Shown: positions 42,873-52,013 of the stretch, piece after piece
How positions within the stretch are numbered: position 1 is the first letter of the stretch
How the letters are laid out: the number at the start of each line of letters is the position of its first letter
Assembly: GCF_028280385.1 (NCBI RefSeq)
Contig: NZ_JANQLX010000015.1
Span: 248,001 to 312,000 of the forward strand
Source: Allomuricauda sp.
GTDB lineage: Bacteria > Bacteroidota > Bacteroidia > Flavobacteriales > Flavobacteriaceae
Reading direction: 5' to 3'
DNA: 64,000 bases
Position numbers and translations under genes: made by a program
Notes under the pieces: model-generated
Seen by the model: only the letters and a program-made list of their open reading frames with translations
Databases searched by the model: none
Told to the model about the DNA's origin: nothing

Positions 42873-43799
42873 TTATGTTAATTCAATATTGAACTGTGTC
42901 AATTCCTTAAACTGCATAAGGCGCTTCCTTACTTCGTCCTGCTCTAGATTAAGCATGCGCTCCGTTCCAAAACGCTCTACGCAAAACGAGGCCAGGTTGG
43001 ACCCATGGATAATGGCATTTTTTAAACTTTCAAACGAAATGTTCTTGGCCTCGGCCAAATGACCCACAAAACCACCGGCAAAAGTATCTCCCGCTCCAGT
43101 AGGGTCAAATACTTCTTTTAACGGCAATGCAGGGGCAAAAAATACATGTTCCTGATGGAATAAGAGAGCTCCGTGCTCCCCTTTTTTGATGACCACATAT
43201 TTAGGTCCCATTTCCTGGATTTTTGCCGCGGCCTTAACCAAGGAATACTCATCCGTCATTTGCCGTGCCTCCTCATCATTGATCGTGATTACATCTATTT
43301 TGGCAATCATCTCCACCAGCTCGTTCCAGGTATGGTTCATCCAATAGTTCATGGTGTCCGCAACTATGAGCTTTGGTCGTTTTTCCATTTGGCTTATTAC
43401 ACCCAGCTGGATGTTGGGGTGCAGATTGCCGAGCATGACCACGTCGGCATCCTTGAAGTTTTCCGGGACCACTGGATCAAAGTCGGCCATGGTATTAAGT
43501 TCGGTAATCAAGGTATCCCTGGAATTCAGGTCGTTATGATATTTACCTTTCCAATAAAACGTCTTGCCACCTTTCACTACTTCAATACCAGAGATATCAA
43601 TGTTTCGCTCGGTGAACAAATCAAGATATTCCTGAGGAAAGTCGTCCCCAACCACAGATACTACTGCAGACTCCACTTTAAACTGGGAAGCGGCCAAACC
43701 AATAAAGGTCCCGGCACCGCCCAAAATTTTATCACTCTTTCCAAAGGGCGTTTCAATATCATCAAACGCCACGCTGCCAACAATCAGCAGTTTACCCAT
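42873..43799 (-). CDS. PfkB family carbohydrate kinase
   Basis: 308-residue ribokinase-fold kinase. The anion hole and base are in DPTGAGDTFAGGFVGHL (about 250-266). The N-terminal GSVAFDDIETPFG and GGAGTFIGLAASQF hold the substrate site. The substrate is a sugar or nucleoside that cannot be fixed; with its purine-gene neighbours a nucleoside is plausible. It starts downstream of rnhA in the minus-strand run purN-rnhA-pfkB and has its own terminator. Confidence 0.92.
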   Translation of the reverse strand: MGKLLIVGSVAFDDIETPFGKSDKILGGAGTFIGLAASQFKVESAVVSVVGDDFPQEYLDLFTERNIDISGIEVVKGGKTFYWKGKYHNDLNSRDTLITELNTMADFDPVVPENFKDADVVMLGNLHPNIQLGVISQMEKRPKLIVADTMNYWMNHTWNELVEMIAKIDVITINDEEARQMTDEYSLVKAAAKIQEMGPKYVVIKKGEHGALLFHQEHVFFAPALPLKEVFDPTGAGDTFAGGFVGHLAEAKNISFESLKNAIIHGSNLASFCVERFGTERMLNLEQDEVRKRLMQFKELTQFNIELT

Positions 43800-43895
43800 T
43801 CGCTAAAATTTGCTGCAAATATACGGTTAGATATTCCATTTCCCATCACTTGGCATTTAATTAAGAAAATGAAAGAAAAACCTTGGATCAAAACC

Positions 43896-44534
43896 CTACT
43901 TTCTTCCAAAGTCGGCAGGAATTTCACCCCATGCTTTGGTTTCCCATTTTACAATGGGGGTGTTGAACCTATTTTTCTTTAGCCATGACTCCGCTCTTGT
44001 TATAAGATCAAAAAGGTGGGCGTTTTTGGAATTTTTCTCCAATTTGGTGCCACACTTTTTTTTACGGACCCAACCTATGGCAATCCTTGAATCGGAATAA
44101 ATGATCCGATTGCTATTTCTTTCCTTTAAAAAGGCCAGACCATGCACCAAGGCCAAAAATTCGCCAATATTGTTCGTTCCTTGCTCAAAAGGGCCTTGTT
44201 TGAATAGTACTTTTTTGGTTTTCGTATCCACCCCTTGATATTCCATTTTACCAGGATTGCCACTGGAGGCGGCATCCACGGAAATGGAATCGTAATTAGG
44301 GTCCCCTATTTTGAGCAGTTCTTCGGGGGTCAGCTCCTTTTCTTTCTGACCCTTTCCTTTATAGTCGGAGTAATTACCGTTAAAAGCTTTTTTGGCGTCC
44401 GCAAACTGGGAAAAAGATTTGTACTGTGCACCTTTAAAACCCTCAATTTGGGCCTTGCAATCGTCCCAAGATTCATAGATTCCTGGGCGTTTGCCCTTCC
44501 AGACCACATAAAATTTCTTCTTTTTAGTTGCCAT
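43896..44534 (-). CDS. rnhA: ribonuclease H with N-terminal RNA/DNA-hybrid-binding domain
   Basis: 212-residue RNase H1 of the eukaryotic/viroplasmin type. The N-terminal hybrid-binding domain reads KKFYVVWKGKRPGIYESWDD (about 5-24), then a linker with TPEELLKIGDPN. The nuclease domain has the catalytic acids in SISVDAASSGNPG (Asp), GTNNIGEFLALVHGL (Glu) and IYSDSRIAIGW (Asp). The ATG at 44534 is chosen over 44555 because it begins the domain correctly and gives the 11-base overlap with the purN end. It removes RNA from RNA-DNA hybrids. Confidence 0.92.
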   Translation of the reverse strand: MATKKKKFYVVWKGKRPGIYESWDDCKAQIEGFKGAQYKSFSQFADAKKAFNGNYSDYKGKGQKEKELTPEELLKIGDPNYDSISVDAASSGNPGKMEYQGVDTKTKKVLFKQGPFEQGTNNIGEFLALVHGLAFLKERNSNRIIYSDSRIAIGWVRKKKCGTKLEKNSKNAHLFDLITRAESWLKKNRFNTPIVKWETKAWGEIPADFGRK

Positions 44535-45117
44535 GCCTTTGTAACAATTTTTCAATTACCCTGGGGAAGTGTTCGTACTCCAACTGATGTACTTTTTGGG
44601 CAATGCTGTCCGGGGTATCATCCTGGGTCAATGGGGTCTTGGCCTGAAAGATAATGGAGCCTTCATCATAGTTTTCGTTGACATGGTGTATGGTGATACC
44701 TGTTTCTTCCTCTCCATTTTCCTTGACGGCTTCATGCACCCTGGAGCCGTACATGCCTTTTCCTCCATATTTTGGAAGTAAAGCGGGATGTATGTTGATG
44801 ATTTCTTTTGGAAATGCCTGGATGAAATCTTGGGGAATCTTCCAAAGAAACCCAGCTAAGATTATAAGGTCGGGAGATAGGCCTTTAATGACCTGTAACA
44901 AACTGTTGCTTCCAGTGAAGGCCTCCTTGTTGAAGCTGTAGGCAGGGATTCCCAATCTCGCACACCGGTCCAACACTGCTGCTGTCCTTTTGTTGGTAAA
45001 AACAGCGACTACTTTTGCGGTTTTTCGCTCCTCGAAGTAGGTGATGATGTTCTCGGCATTGGATCCGCTACCGGATGCTAGAATGACCAACTGTTTAACT
45101 AAGGGTTTCTCCTGCAA
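44524..45117 (-). CDS. purN: phosphoribosylglycinamide formyltransferase
   Basis: 197-residue enzyme of the third step of purine synthesis, which formylates GAR with 10-formyl-THF. The start VILASGSGSNAENII is the phosphate loop, and the catalytic N/H/D are in INIHPALLPKYGGKGMYG and GITIHHVNENYDEGSIIFQ. Standard length. First gene of the minus-strand run, divergent from acpP with 142 bases between starts. Confidence 0.96.
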   Translation of the reverse strand: MQEKPLVKQLVILASGSGSNAENIITYFEERKTAKVVAVFTNKRTAAVLDRCARLGIPAYSFNKEAFTGSNSLLQVIKGLSPDLIILAGFLWKIPQDFIQAFPKEIINIHPALLPKYGGKGMYGSRVHEAVKENGEEETGITIHHVNENYDEGSIIFQAKTPLTQDDTPDSIAQKVHQLEYEHFPRVIEKLLQRHGN

Positions 45118-45220
45118 ATCGCTATACTTGTTTAAGGGGCTAAATTACTGCACACGGGTCTAATATGTTTAATTTGAGGGACATTTTATCGACAAATGGT
45201 GTATTTAATCCAAAGTTTTA

Positions 45221-45228
45221 TATTTTTG
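45221..45228 (+). promoter_or_regulatory. -7 box TATTTTTG of acpP
   Basis: Matches TAnnTTTG, 31 bases upstream of the acpP ATG. The -33 element is not clear. Confidence 0.45.
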
Positions 45229-45259
45229 CCCCGATTAAATTTTTAAAACCGATATAATT

Positions 45260-45493
45260 ATGTCAGACATTGCATCAAGAGTAAAGGCCATCATCGTTGA
45301 TAAACTAGGAGTTGATGAGAATGAAGTTGTGCCAGAAGCAAGCTTTACCAACGATTTGGGCGCGGATTCCTTGGACACTGTTGAGCTGATCATGGAGTTT
45401 GAAAAAGAATTTGACATCCAAATCCCTGACGATCAAGCGGAAAACATTGCAACTGTTGGTCAAGCCATTAGCTATATAGAAGAAGCGAAGTAA
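45260..45493 (+). CDS. acpP: acyl carrier protein
   Basis: 77-residue acidic ACP. The phosphopantetheine Ser is Ser38 or so in [15 protein letters not shown]. The helical plan matches the family ([20 protein letters not shown] at the start). It carries growing acyl chains in fatty-acid synthesis. It is followed by a hairpin terminator and then fabF, which would let acpP be made in excess. Confidence 0.97.
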   Translation: MSDIASRVKAIIVDKLGVDENEVVPEASFTNDLGADSLDTVELIMEFEKEFDIQIPDDQAENIATVGQAISYIEEAK

Positions 45494-45519
45494 TTTTATG
45501 ATATCTTACTAAAGAGTTT

Positions 45520-45561
45520 AAATTATCCATGCGATGATCATCACATGGATAATTTTTTTTT
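45520..45561 (+). terminator. terminator between acpP and fabF
   Basis: AAATTATCCATG/CATGGATAATTT, 12-bp stem with a 12-base loop, then eight T. It probably stops most acpP transcripts and lets some continue into fabF. Confidence 0.88.
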
Positions 45562-45593
45562 AATTTAGGTTCATAAGGGTAAAAAAAAGTTCA

Positions 45594-46844
45594 ATGCAGT
45601 TAAAGCGAGTTGTAGTTACTGGAATGGGTGCGCTAACACCTATTGGTAACAATTTAGAGGCTTATTGGGAAGGACTAAGAACTGGAAAAAGTGGGTGTGC
45701 ACCCATTACTTATTTTGATACGGAGAAGTTCAAGACCAAGTTTGCCTGCGAACTTAAAGGCTATAAACCTGAAGATTATTTTGATAGGAAAGAAGCTAGA
45801 AAGCTTGACCCGTTCGCCCAATATGCACTGGTGTCCTCTGATGAGGCCATAGCAGATTCCGGACTTGACCTTGAAAAAGTGGACAAGTTTAGGGTTGGTG
45901 TAGTTTGGGGGGCCGGTATTGGAGGGCTGGAAACTTTTCAAAATGAAGTAATCGGCTATGCCGGTGGCGATGGAACCCCGAGGTTCAATCCCTTCTTCAT
46001 TCCTAAAATGATAGCGGACATCGCTCCTGGGAATATCTCCATTAAACATGGATTTATGGGACCCAACTATACCACGGTATCCGCCTGTGCATCCTCTGCA
46101 AATGCCATGATAGATGCCCTCAACTATATTCGTTTGGGGCATTGTGATGTGATTGTGACCGGAGGAAGCGAGGCAGCGGTTACCATTGCAGGTATGGGGG
46201 GATTCAATGCCATGCATGCACTATCTACCAGAAACGATAGTCCTGAGTCTGCATCAAGACCCTTTGATGCCACCCGGGATGGATTTGTTCTTGGGGAAGG
46301 TGCAGGGGCACTTATTCTTGAAGAATACGAGCATGCCAAGGCAAGGGGCGCCAAAATCTATGCGGAAGTTGTAGGTGGCGGTCTCTCCAGTGATGCGCAC
46401 CACATGACAGCTCCACATCCGGAAGGAATTGGGGTAGTTAGGGTGATGGAAAATTGCCTTCAGAACGCCGGATTAAAACCGGAGGATGTTGATGCTATCA
46501 ACACCCACGGGACATCAACACCTTTAGGTGATGTTGCGGAACTTAAGGCCATTTCCAAAGTATTTGGAGATCATGCGCCCAATATCAATATCAATTCAAC
46601 CAAATCCATGACCGGGCATTTATTGGGAGCTGCAGGAGCCATTGAGGCCATTGCTTCCATATTGGCCATGGAGCACAGCATGGTTCCGCCCACCATTAAC
46701 CATAGTGTGGTGGATGAGAACATTGATCCTTCATTAAACCTGACCTTGAACAAGGCGCAGGAACGTGAAGTAAATGTGGCCATGAGCAATACCTTTGGGT
46801 TTGGTGGTCACAATGCCTGTGTGTTGTTCAAAAAAATAGGGTAG
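45594..46844 (+). CDS. fabF: beta-ketoacyl-ACP synthase II
   Basis: 416-residue condensing enzyme for fatty-acid elongation. Catalytic triad: Cys in VSACASSANAM, His in NTHGTSTPLGD and His in STKSMTGHLLGAAGA. The thiolase fold is complete, and the length is normal. It is downstream of acpP and directly upstream of rnc, 12 bases apart, the acpP-fabF-rnc order common in bacteria. Confidence 0.97.
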   Translation: MQLKRVVVTGMGALTPIGNNLEAYWEGLRTGKSGCAPITYFDTEKFKTKFACELKGYKPEDYFDRKEARKLDPFAQYALVSSDEAIADSGLDLEKVDKFRVGVVWGAGIGGLETFQNEVIGYAGGDGTPRFNPFFIPKMIADIAPGNISIKHGFMGPNYTTVSACASSANAMIDALNYIRLGHCDVIVTGGSEAAVTIAGMGGFNAMHALSTRNDSPESASRPFDATRDGFVLGEGAGALILEEYEHAKARGAKIYAEVVGGGLSSDAHHMTAPHPEGIGVVRVMENCLQNAGLKPEDVDAINTHGTSTPLGDVAELKAISKVFGDHAPNININSTKSMTGHLLGAAGAIEAIASILAMEHSMVPPTINHSVVDENIDPSLNLTLNKAQEREVNVAMSNTFGFGGHNACVLFKKIG

Positions 46845-46856
46845 TTTTGTAGTATA

Positions 46857-47594
46857 ATGAAATTTACCTCCAAAATATTCAATTCCCATCCCAAGTCGGA
46901 TGGGGATTTTTTTTTGGGGATCAAGACAATCCTGGGATTTAAGCCCAAAGATGTTGACATCTACAAAAAAGCCTTCCTGCACCGCTCGGTGAACAAAAGG
47001 GACAAACAAGGGAATCCCATGAATTATGAACGTTTGGAGTTCTTGGGCGATGCCATGTTGGGGACCATAATTTCCAAACATCTATATAATGAAGTGCCTG
47101 GTGGGGATGAGGGCTATTTGACCAAAATGCGGTCAAAAATTGTGAGCAGGAAGCATCTGAACGAATTGGGAAAGGACTTGAAGCTACTGAAATATGTGGA
47201 AAGCAGGATTCCGAAATCCCATTTTGGGGAAAACATCCACGGTAATGTTTTTGAAGCATTGGTAGGGGCGATTTATCTGGACCGGGGGTACAGTTATTGT
47301 GAAAAGTTCATCAACAGCAGGGTTATTAGGCCCTATGTGGACATAGAGCAGCTGGAAGGAAAGGTAATCAGCTATAAAAGTTTGCTGATCGAGTGGTGCC
47401 AAAAACAGAAAAAGACGTTCCATTACGAAGTGTACGAGGATACCGGTAACGACGAACTCAAACATTTTGCCGTGAAACTTACCATTAGCGATAAGATCAT
47501 GGCCAAGGCCAGGGCCACTTCCAAAAAGAAGGCCGAGGAAAAAGCGTCGAGAAGAGCGTACTTTGCACTTCAGAACAGAATTGAAAACAGCTAA
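46857..47594 (+). CDS. rnc: ribonuclease III
   Basis: 245-residue dsRNA-specific endonuclease for rRNA maturation and mRNA turnover. The signature ERLEFLGDAMLGTIISKHL is present, with the second acidic cluster in HGNVFEALVGAIYLDRGY. The dsRNA-binding domain lies at about 165-240 (SYKSLLIEWCQKQKKTFHYE, KKKAEEKASRRAY). The first 25 residues are a basic extension. Confidence 0.97.
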   Translation: MKFTSKIFNSHPKSDGDFFLGIKTILGFKPKDVDIYKKAFLHRSVNKRDKQGNPMNYERLEFLGDAMLGTIISKHLYNEVPGGDEGYLTKMRSKIVSRKHLNELGKDLKLLKYVESRIPKSHFGENIHGNVFEALVGAIYLDRGYSYCEKFINSRVIRPYVDIEQLEGKVISYKSLLIEWCQKQKKTFHYEVYEDTGNDELKHFAVKLTISDKIMAKARATSKKKAEEKASRRAYFALQNRIENS

Positions 47595-47705
47595 TATTAA
47601 AATTAGGTAAACTCAAACGTTTTCGTTGGTTTTCAGGCCGTAATATGCCGGTTGAACTAGGCTGGCAAGGGGAATAGGAGTATATTTACAGTTCGGGTTA
47701 AGCAC

Positions 47706-48170
47706 ATGTTGACGACGCATAGGATATCTGAGGATTTTTATGATGAGAACTTTCAGCTCATAGCAATTCATAGTGGGCTGGAGGATTATGCCATGGGCTA
47801 TGCCATAAATTCCAATTGCGGATTACAGCTGGGCAGAAGAAATAGCGACCTCCAGTTTGATGGGGATCTCACCTTTTCCGTGTTCGATTGGGATGATGAA
47901 CTAAGTGACACCTTTTGGACGCTCATTTCCAACAAATGTGCTGTGGAAGAAACCATTGTTTCAGATGGGCTGTTCCAAAATAGAACCTCATCCAGAACCG
48001 ATTATTTGATCAAGGAACACAAAGAGGTGGATTATCTTTTGAAAGTGGATGGTGTGGATGGCCCGACGTTGGTGAGCCACATCAAGTCCATAAATAAAAT
48101 TCCCAATGTTGTAACGGCATACCCACTAGAAACCCAAACTTTAAAATCGAAAAGAAATCTAATCTTTTAA
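47706..48170 (+). CDS. IPExxxVDY family protein
   Basis: 154-residue protein of a Bacteroidota family named after a C-terminal motif; here the motif area reads IKEHKEVDYLLKV (about 117-129), a diverged form, with the Val-Asp-Tyr part kept. No catalytic residues are known. It is regularly placed between rnc and pyk, as here; the following pyk ATG is only 3 bases away. The function is unknown; the link to pyk suggests a role in its control or folding, by position only. Confidence 0.85.
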   Translation: MLTTHRISEDFYDENFQLIAIHSGLEDYAMGYAINSNCGLQLGRRNSDLQFDGDLTFSVFDWDDELSDTFWTLISNKCAVEETIVSDGLFQNRTSSRTDYLIKEHKEVDYLLKVDGVDGPTLVSHIKSINKIPNVVTAYPLETQTLKSKRNLIF

Positions 48171-48172
48171 TA

Positions 48173-49615
48173 ATGCCAACCGTTAAAAAAACCAAAATAG
48201 TAGCCACACTTGGTCCTGCAACAAGCAAGAAGGAAGTACTCCAACAAATGATGGAGGCAGGAGTGGATGTATTTAGAATAAATTTCTCCCACGCGTCCCA
48301 TGATGATGTTGCAGAACGAATCAGGTTGATTCGGGAATTGAACGAAGAACTGGAGACCAATACTGCAATTTTGGCCGACCTTCAAGGTCCAAAATTGCGC
48401 GTTGGGGTAATGGGCGGAGAGGCTGTTGTGGCCCCCGGTGATGAAATTGTCTTTGCCACAGGGGAACCCTTTGAAGGCAGCGCACAGCGGGTATATATGA
48501 ACTATGCAAGCTTTCCACAGGATGTGAAACCCGGGGAACGGGTGCTATTGGATGATGGCAAGTTGATTTTTGAAGTTAAGGCCACCAATGGGAAGGATGA
48601 AGTCACCGCGGTGGTGGTGCAGGGAGGACCATTGAAATCCAAAAAAGGGGTCAACCTGCCCAATACGGATATTTCGCTACCGGCATTGACTGAAAAAGAC
48701 ATCAAAGATGCCATTTTTGCCATAGGACAGGACGTGGATTGGATTGCACTGTCCTTTGTTCGTCACAGTCAGGACCTGATGGATCTTCAAAATTTGATCA
48801 ATGAGCATACGGAACACAAGATTCCTATCATTGCCAAAATTGAGAAACCGGAAGCCGTTGAAAACATCGATAAGATTGTGGCCTACTGCGATGGTCTTAT
48901 GGTGGCCCGTGGCGATTTGGGCGTGGAAATCCCTGCCCATGAAGTTCCCCTGATTCAAAAACAGTTGGTACTTAGGGCGAAGAAAGCAAGAATTCCGGTA
49001 ATTATTGCCACCCAAATGATGGAAACCATGATTACCAGCCTAACACCAACCAGGGCAGAGGTAAACGATGTGGCCAACTCTGTTATGGACGGAGCCGATG
49101 CCGTAATGCTTTCCGGGGAAACCTCCGTAGGGAACTATCCAGTTCAGGTTATTGAAAAAATGTCGAGCATATTGATGAGCGTGGAAAGTTCCAATTTGAT
49201 CAGTGTTCCTCAGACGCCACCACATATCCGTACCAAGAGATATATCACAAAATCGGTTTGTTACCATGCCGCTATCATGGCCAATGAAATTGAGGCCAAG
49301 GCCATTTCTACTTTGACCAATAGTGGATATACCGCGTTTCAGATATCTGCTTGGAGGCCCAGCGCCCATATCTTGGTGTTTACTTCCAACAAACGGATAT
49401 TGACCCAATTGAACCTTCTTTGGGGGGTAAAGGCGTTTTTCTATGACAAATATGTTTCCACGGACGAGACCATTGAGGATGTGAACAAAATGGCCTGTAA
49501 AAAGGGCTATTTAGACGTGGGGGATATGCTCATCAGCTTGGCCGCTATGCCAATCAAGGATAAAGGAATGGTAAACACCCTAAGGGTTACCGAGATAGAA
49601 AGCTGCAATTTCTAG
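48173..49615 (+). CDS. pyk: pyruvate kinase
   Basis: 480-residue glycolytic enzyme that makes ATP and pyruvate from PEP. Landmarks: KIVATLGPATSKKEVL at the start, RINFSHASHDD, the catalytic Lys in PIIAKIEKPEAVEN with the MARGDLGVEIPAHEVPLIQK block, and the K+/Mg2+ and effector loops. The last helix ends in NTLRVTEIES. Single copy in the window. Its stop overlaps the convergent PAS-protein gene by four bases. Confidence 0.97.
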   Translation: MPTVKKTKIVATLGPATSKKEVLQQMMEAGVDVFRINFSHASHDDVAERIRLIRELNEELETNTAILADLQGPKLRVGVMGGEAVVAPGDEIVFATGEPFEGSAQRVYMNYASFPQDVKPGERVLLDDGKLIFEVKATNGKDEVTAVVVQGGPLKSKKGVNLPNTDISLPALTEKDIKDAIFAIGQDVDWIALSFVRHSQDLMDLQNLINEHTEHKIPIIAKIEKPEAVENIDKIVAYCDGLMVARGDLGVEIPAHEVPLIQKQLVLRAKKARIPVIIATQMMETMITSLTPTRAEVNDVANSVMDGADAVMLSGETSVGNYPVQVIEKMSSILMSVESSNLISVPQTPPHIRTKRYITKSVCYHAAIMANEIEAKAISTLTNSGYTAFQISAWRPSAHILVFTSNKRILTQLNLLWGVKAFFYDKYVSTDETIEDVNKMACKKGYLDVGDMLISLAAMPIKDKGMVNTLRVTEIESCNF

Positions 49616-50133
49616 GCTACCTCTTTTTCAAAAGCGATAAAATTTACCAATTTACCTGTCTTGTCAAAGATGGGGCTGCTTTTTATTTGGCACTCGTAGG
49701 TGCTGCCATCCTTGCGGTAGTTGGTAAGGGTCACCTCAAAGGGCTGCAGGTTGCCAACGGCCTTCGAAACCTTTTTGGTGGTATCCCGACAGGTAGCTTT
49801 ACCTTGAAACATACGGGGAGTTTTGCCAACTACTTCGTGCGGATGGTATCCATTCATTTCCACCATGTTTTGGGTGGCATATACAATCTTTAGATTGGCA
49901 TCCGTAACCACGATTACGTGTTTTTTATTTAGGATCTCCTTGTTAAAATCGGCTACCTGAAACCACTTGGAATCCTTTGCCAAATCCCCTAGACTTTTTA
50001 CATCCTTTAAATTTTTGGAGAGTTGGTCAAAAATCTGGGCAAAGAAATCCATGGAGTGGATTGGGTATCCCTGAATCTCCATGTTCCCATAAAATTTATG
50101 GGCCGCTTCATCATAAAATCTCATCTTTTCCAT
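49612..50133 (-). CDS. PAS/LOV-like domain protein
   Basis: 173-residue single-domain protein. About 65 residues of helical N-terminus precede a PAS domain with IVVTDANLKIVYATQNMVEM, then GYHPHEVVGKTPRMFQGKATCRDTTKK, ending in SSPIFDKTGKLVNFIAFEK. The order matches LOV domains, but the photo-adduct Cys in the usual GRNCRFLQ motif is replaced: GKTPRMFQG has none. It therefore probably does not form the flavin adduct and may be a redox sensor, or a flavin-free PAS. No output domain is attached. The ATG at 50133 is chosen; the longer frame starts with non-conserved residues. Confidence 0.8.
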   Translation of the reverse strand: MEKMRFYDEAAHKFYGNMEIQGYPIHSMDFFAQIFDQLSKNLKDVKSLGDLAKDSKWFQVADFNKEILNKKHVIVVTDANLKIVYATQNMVEMNGYHPHEVVGKTPRMFQGKATCRDTTKKVSKAVGNLQPFEVTLTNYRKDGSTYECQIKSSPIFDKTGKLVNFIAFEKEVA

Positions 50134-50307
50134 ACCCAATACTAAAAAAAGCTTCGGAACCACTGAAATAATGGGGCTTAATTAACACTCTTGTTTAAGA
50201 ATCAGGGGAATACAGCCAAGAATTGAGGTGTAAGTATGAACAATATTTTGGGACTAAATGCGGGAAACAAGGTCAATTCCAATCAAAAATAAGCTTGATC
50301 CATCTTT

Positions 50308-51156
50308 ATGAAACGGGAATATAGAGATCCAAAACTAGGTGCAATTTTAGGTTTGTCGGATGATATTAAAATGGACAATGCCCGCTTTACCACCACTCAC
50401 AATACGATCAAATTTCTGTGGAACCGAAATTCCGAACCTTTGTTCTTTGAGGTGGATGGACTTGAATTGGAACTGCTCCCCAACCAGTTGGTGACCGTGA
50501 CCTATTTACAGCATGTTTCTTTTGAGAAAACCAAGTTGCCCTTGTCCGCCATCCTATTCAATAGGGAGTTCTATTGTATCTCCGATCACGATAGTGAGGT
50601 AAGCTGTAATGGGATTCTCTTTTTTGGCACCCAGGATTTACCGATTATTTCAATTCCTGAAGCCCAGCTAAGGAAGTTCAATTTGTGGTATGAAATATTC
50701 CTGGATGAATTCTCCACCCCAGACAACATTCAAGGCGATATGTTGCAAATGCTCCTCAAAAGACTGATTATAATGAGCACCAGGTTGGCCAAAGAACAAC
50801 TAATTGTCAAGGCCTTGGATAATGAACAGATAGATACCATTAGAAAATTCAACTATTTGGTGGACATTCATTATAAGAACAAGAGAAAGGTAAGCGATTA
50901 TGCCGAAATGCTATTTAAATCGCCCAAGACCCTTTCCAATCTTTTTTCCATCTACAATCAGAAATCCCCCCAGCAAATAATTCTTGACCGGCTTACCCTC
51001 GAAGCAAAACGTCTTATCCACTTTACCGGAAAGCAGAACCAGGAAATTGCCTATGACCTGGGGTTCAACGATCCTGCCCATTTTAGCCGATTCTTCAAAA
51101 AAATGACCCAAATGACTCCCTCCGAATACAGGGAAAACTCCCTGGCCACGGCCTAA
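50308..51156 (+). CDS. AraC family transcriptional regulator
   Basis: 282-residue regulator. The N-terminal 180 residues are a cupin-type sensing domain (LFFEVDGLELELLPNQLVTV). The C-terminal AraC domain has YAEMLFKSPKTLSNLFSIYN in the first HTH and QEIAYDLGFNDPAHFSRFF in the second, ending in TPSEYRENS. It lies upstream of a 52-residue small ORF, a CMD protein and a cupredoxin on the same strand, which it may control. Confidence 0.93.
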   Translation: MKREYRDPKLGAILGLSDDIKMDNARFTTTHNTIKFLWNRNSEPLFFEVDGLELELLPNQLVTVTYLQHVSFEKTKLPLSAILFNREFYCISDHDSEVSCNGILFFGTQDLPIISIPEAQLRKFNLWYEIFLDEFSTPDNIQGDMLQMLLKRLIIMSTRLAKEQLIVKALDNEQIDTIRKFNYLVDIHYKNKRKVSDYAEMLFKSPKTLSNLFSIYNQKSPQQIILDRLTLEAKRLIHFTGKQNQEIAYDLGFNDPAHFSRFFKKMTQMTPSEYRENSLATA

Positions 51157-51248
51157 GGGAAATTTGGGCAAGCAGTCGGGAAATCGTTCCTAACACCTGC
51201 CTGTGGTTCCGATGCATCTTTGCCATGTAATTAAAAAGAAAGGTAAAG

Positions 51249-51407
51249 ATGAATTCAATGGAAAAATCCGTTTTTAATCTCATTGAGATTTTCAGGGCCA
51301 CAAAAAGACCCGAAGCAAAACCAGCTATTACCACTGCCCATTGCGAGCAGAAATACCATCACGACTTCTATTGTGATGCTGAAAAACCCTTTATAAAGAA
51401 TTTTTAA
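51249..51407 (+). CDS. small protein, 52 aa
   Basis: Open frame of 52 codons, in the 282-base gap between the AraC regulator and the CMD-protein gene. A-rich ribosome-site-like AAGGTAAAG precedes the ATG. The product is soluble and basic to neutral, with a His/Cys-rich middle, AHCEQKYHHDFYCDAEK, that could bind metal. Not recognised. It lies 31 bases before the next ATG. I consider it more likely real than not. Confidence 0.5.
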   Translation: MNSMEKSVFNLIEIFRATKRPEAKPAITTAHCEQKYHHDFYCDAEKPFIKNF

Positions 51408-51438
51408 TCCATAATAACAAATATTAAAATTTATAATC

Positions 51439-51987
51439 ATGAGCACATTTAATGTACCTAGAAGAGAAGAAGTAAGTAGCGCTAACCAAGCCATTTTTGA
51501 CAATCTGGAAAAAGCGGTGGGATTTGTACCCAACCTTTATGCCACCTATGCCTATTCTGAGAATGCACTTGGCAACTACTTGACTTTCGCCAACGCCAAG
51601 ACATCTTTGAAGACCAAGGAAAAAGAAGCCGTGAACCTTGCTGTAAGCGAAGTTAACAATTGTAAATACTGTTTGTCCGCCCATACGGCCATTGGTAAAA
51701 TGAATGGATATACCGACGAACAAATTTTAGAGTTGAGGGCTGGTAGGGCATCTTTTGACAACAAACTGGATGCTTTGGCAAGACTGGCCAAGAACATTAC
51801 TGAAAACAGGGGTGTTACAGATGCTGCCGTTTTGGAGAATTTCTTCAATGCAGGATGGACCAAGGAAAACTTGATTGACACGATTGTTTTGGTTGGTGAT
51901 AAAACCATTTCCAACTATATCAACAACACTACGGAGATTCCAGTTGATTTTCCAGAAGTACAACCTTTGGAAGCAGCTACAGTATAA
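51439..51987 (+). CDS. carboxymuconolactone-decarboxylase family protein (AhpD-like)
   Basis: 182-residue AhpD-like protein. Motif EVNNCKYCLSAHTAIGKMNG (about 72-91) holds the CxxC pair and the His. The rest is helical, with FVPNLYATYAYSENALGNYL at the N-terminus. It probably acts as an alkylhydroperoxidase or disulfide-dependent reductase; the partner is not known. It is followed after 26 bases by a copper-type protein and preceded by a small His/Cys-rich ORF and an AraC regulator. The homologue at 16342 shares the motif but little of the remainder. Confidence 0.9.
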   Translation: MSTFNVPRREEVSSANQAIFDNLEKAVGFVPNLYATYAYSENALGNYLTFANAKTSLKTKEKEAVNLAVSEVNNCKYCLSAHTAIGKMNGYTDEQILELRAGRASFDNKLDALARLAKNITENRGVTDAAVLENFFNAGWTKENLIDTIVLVGDKTISNYINNTTEIPVDFPEVQPLEAATV

Positions 51988-52013
51988 TTTAAAATCAGAT
52001 AAAACAATACATT

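Noticed and set aside
50238..50294. 18-codon frame before the AraC gene at 50308
   Set aside because: Too short and without ribosome site or family features; cannot be supported.
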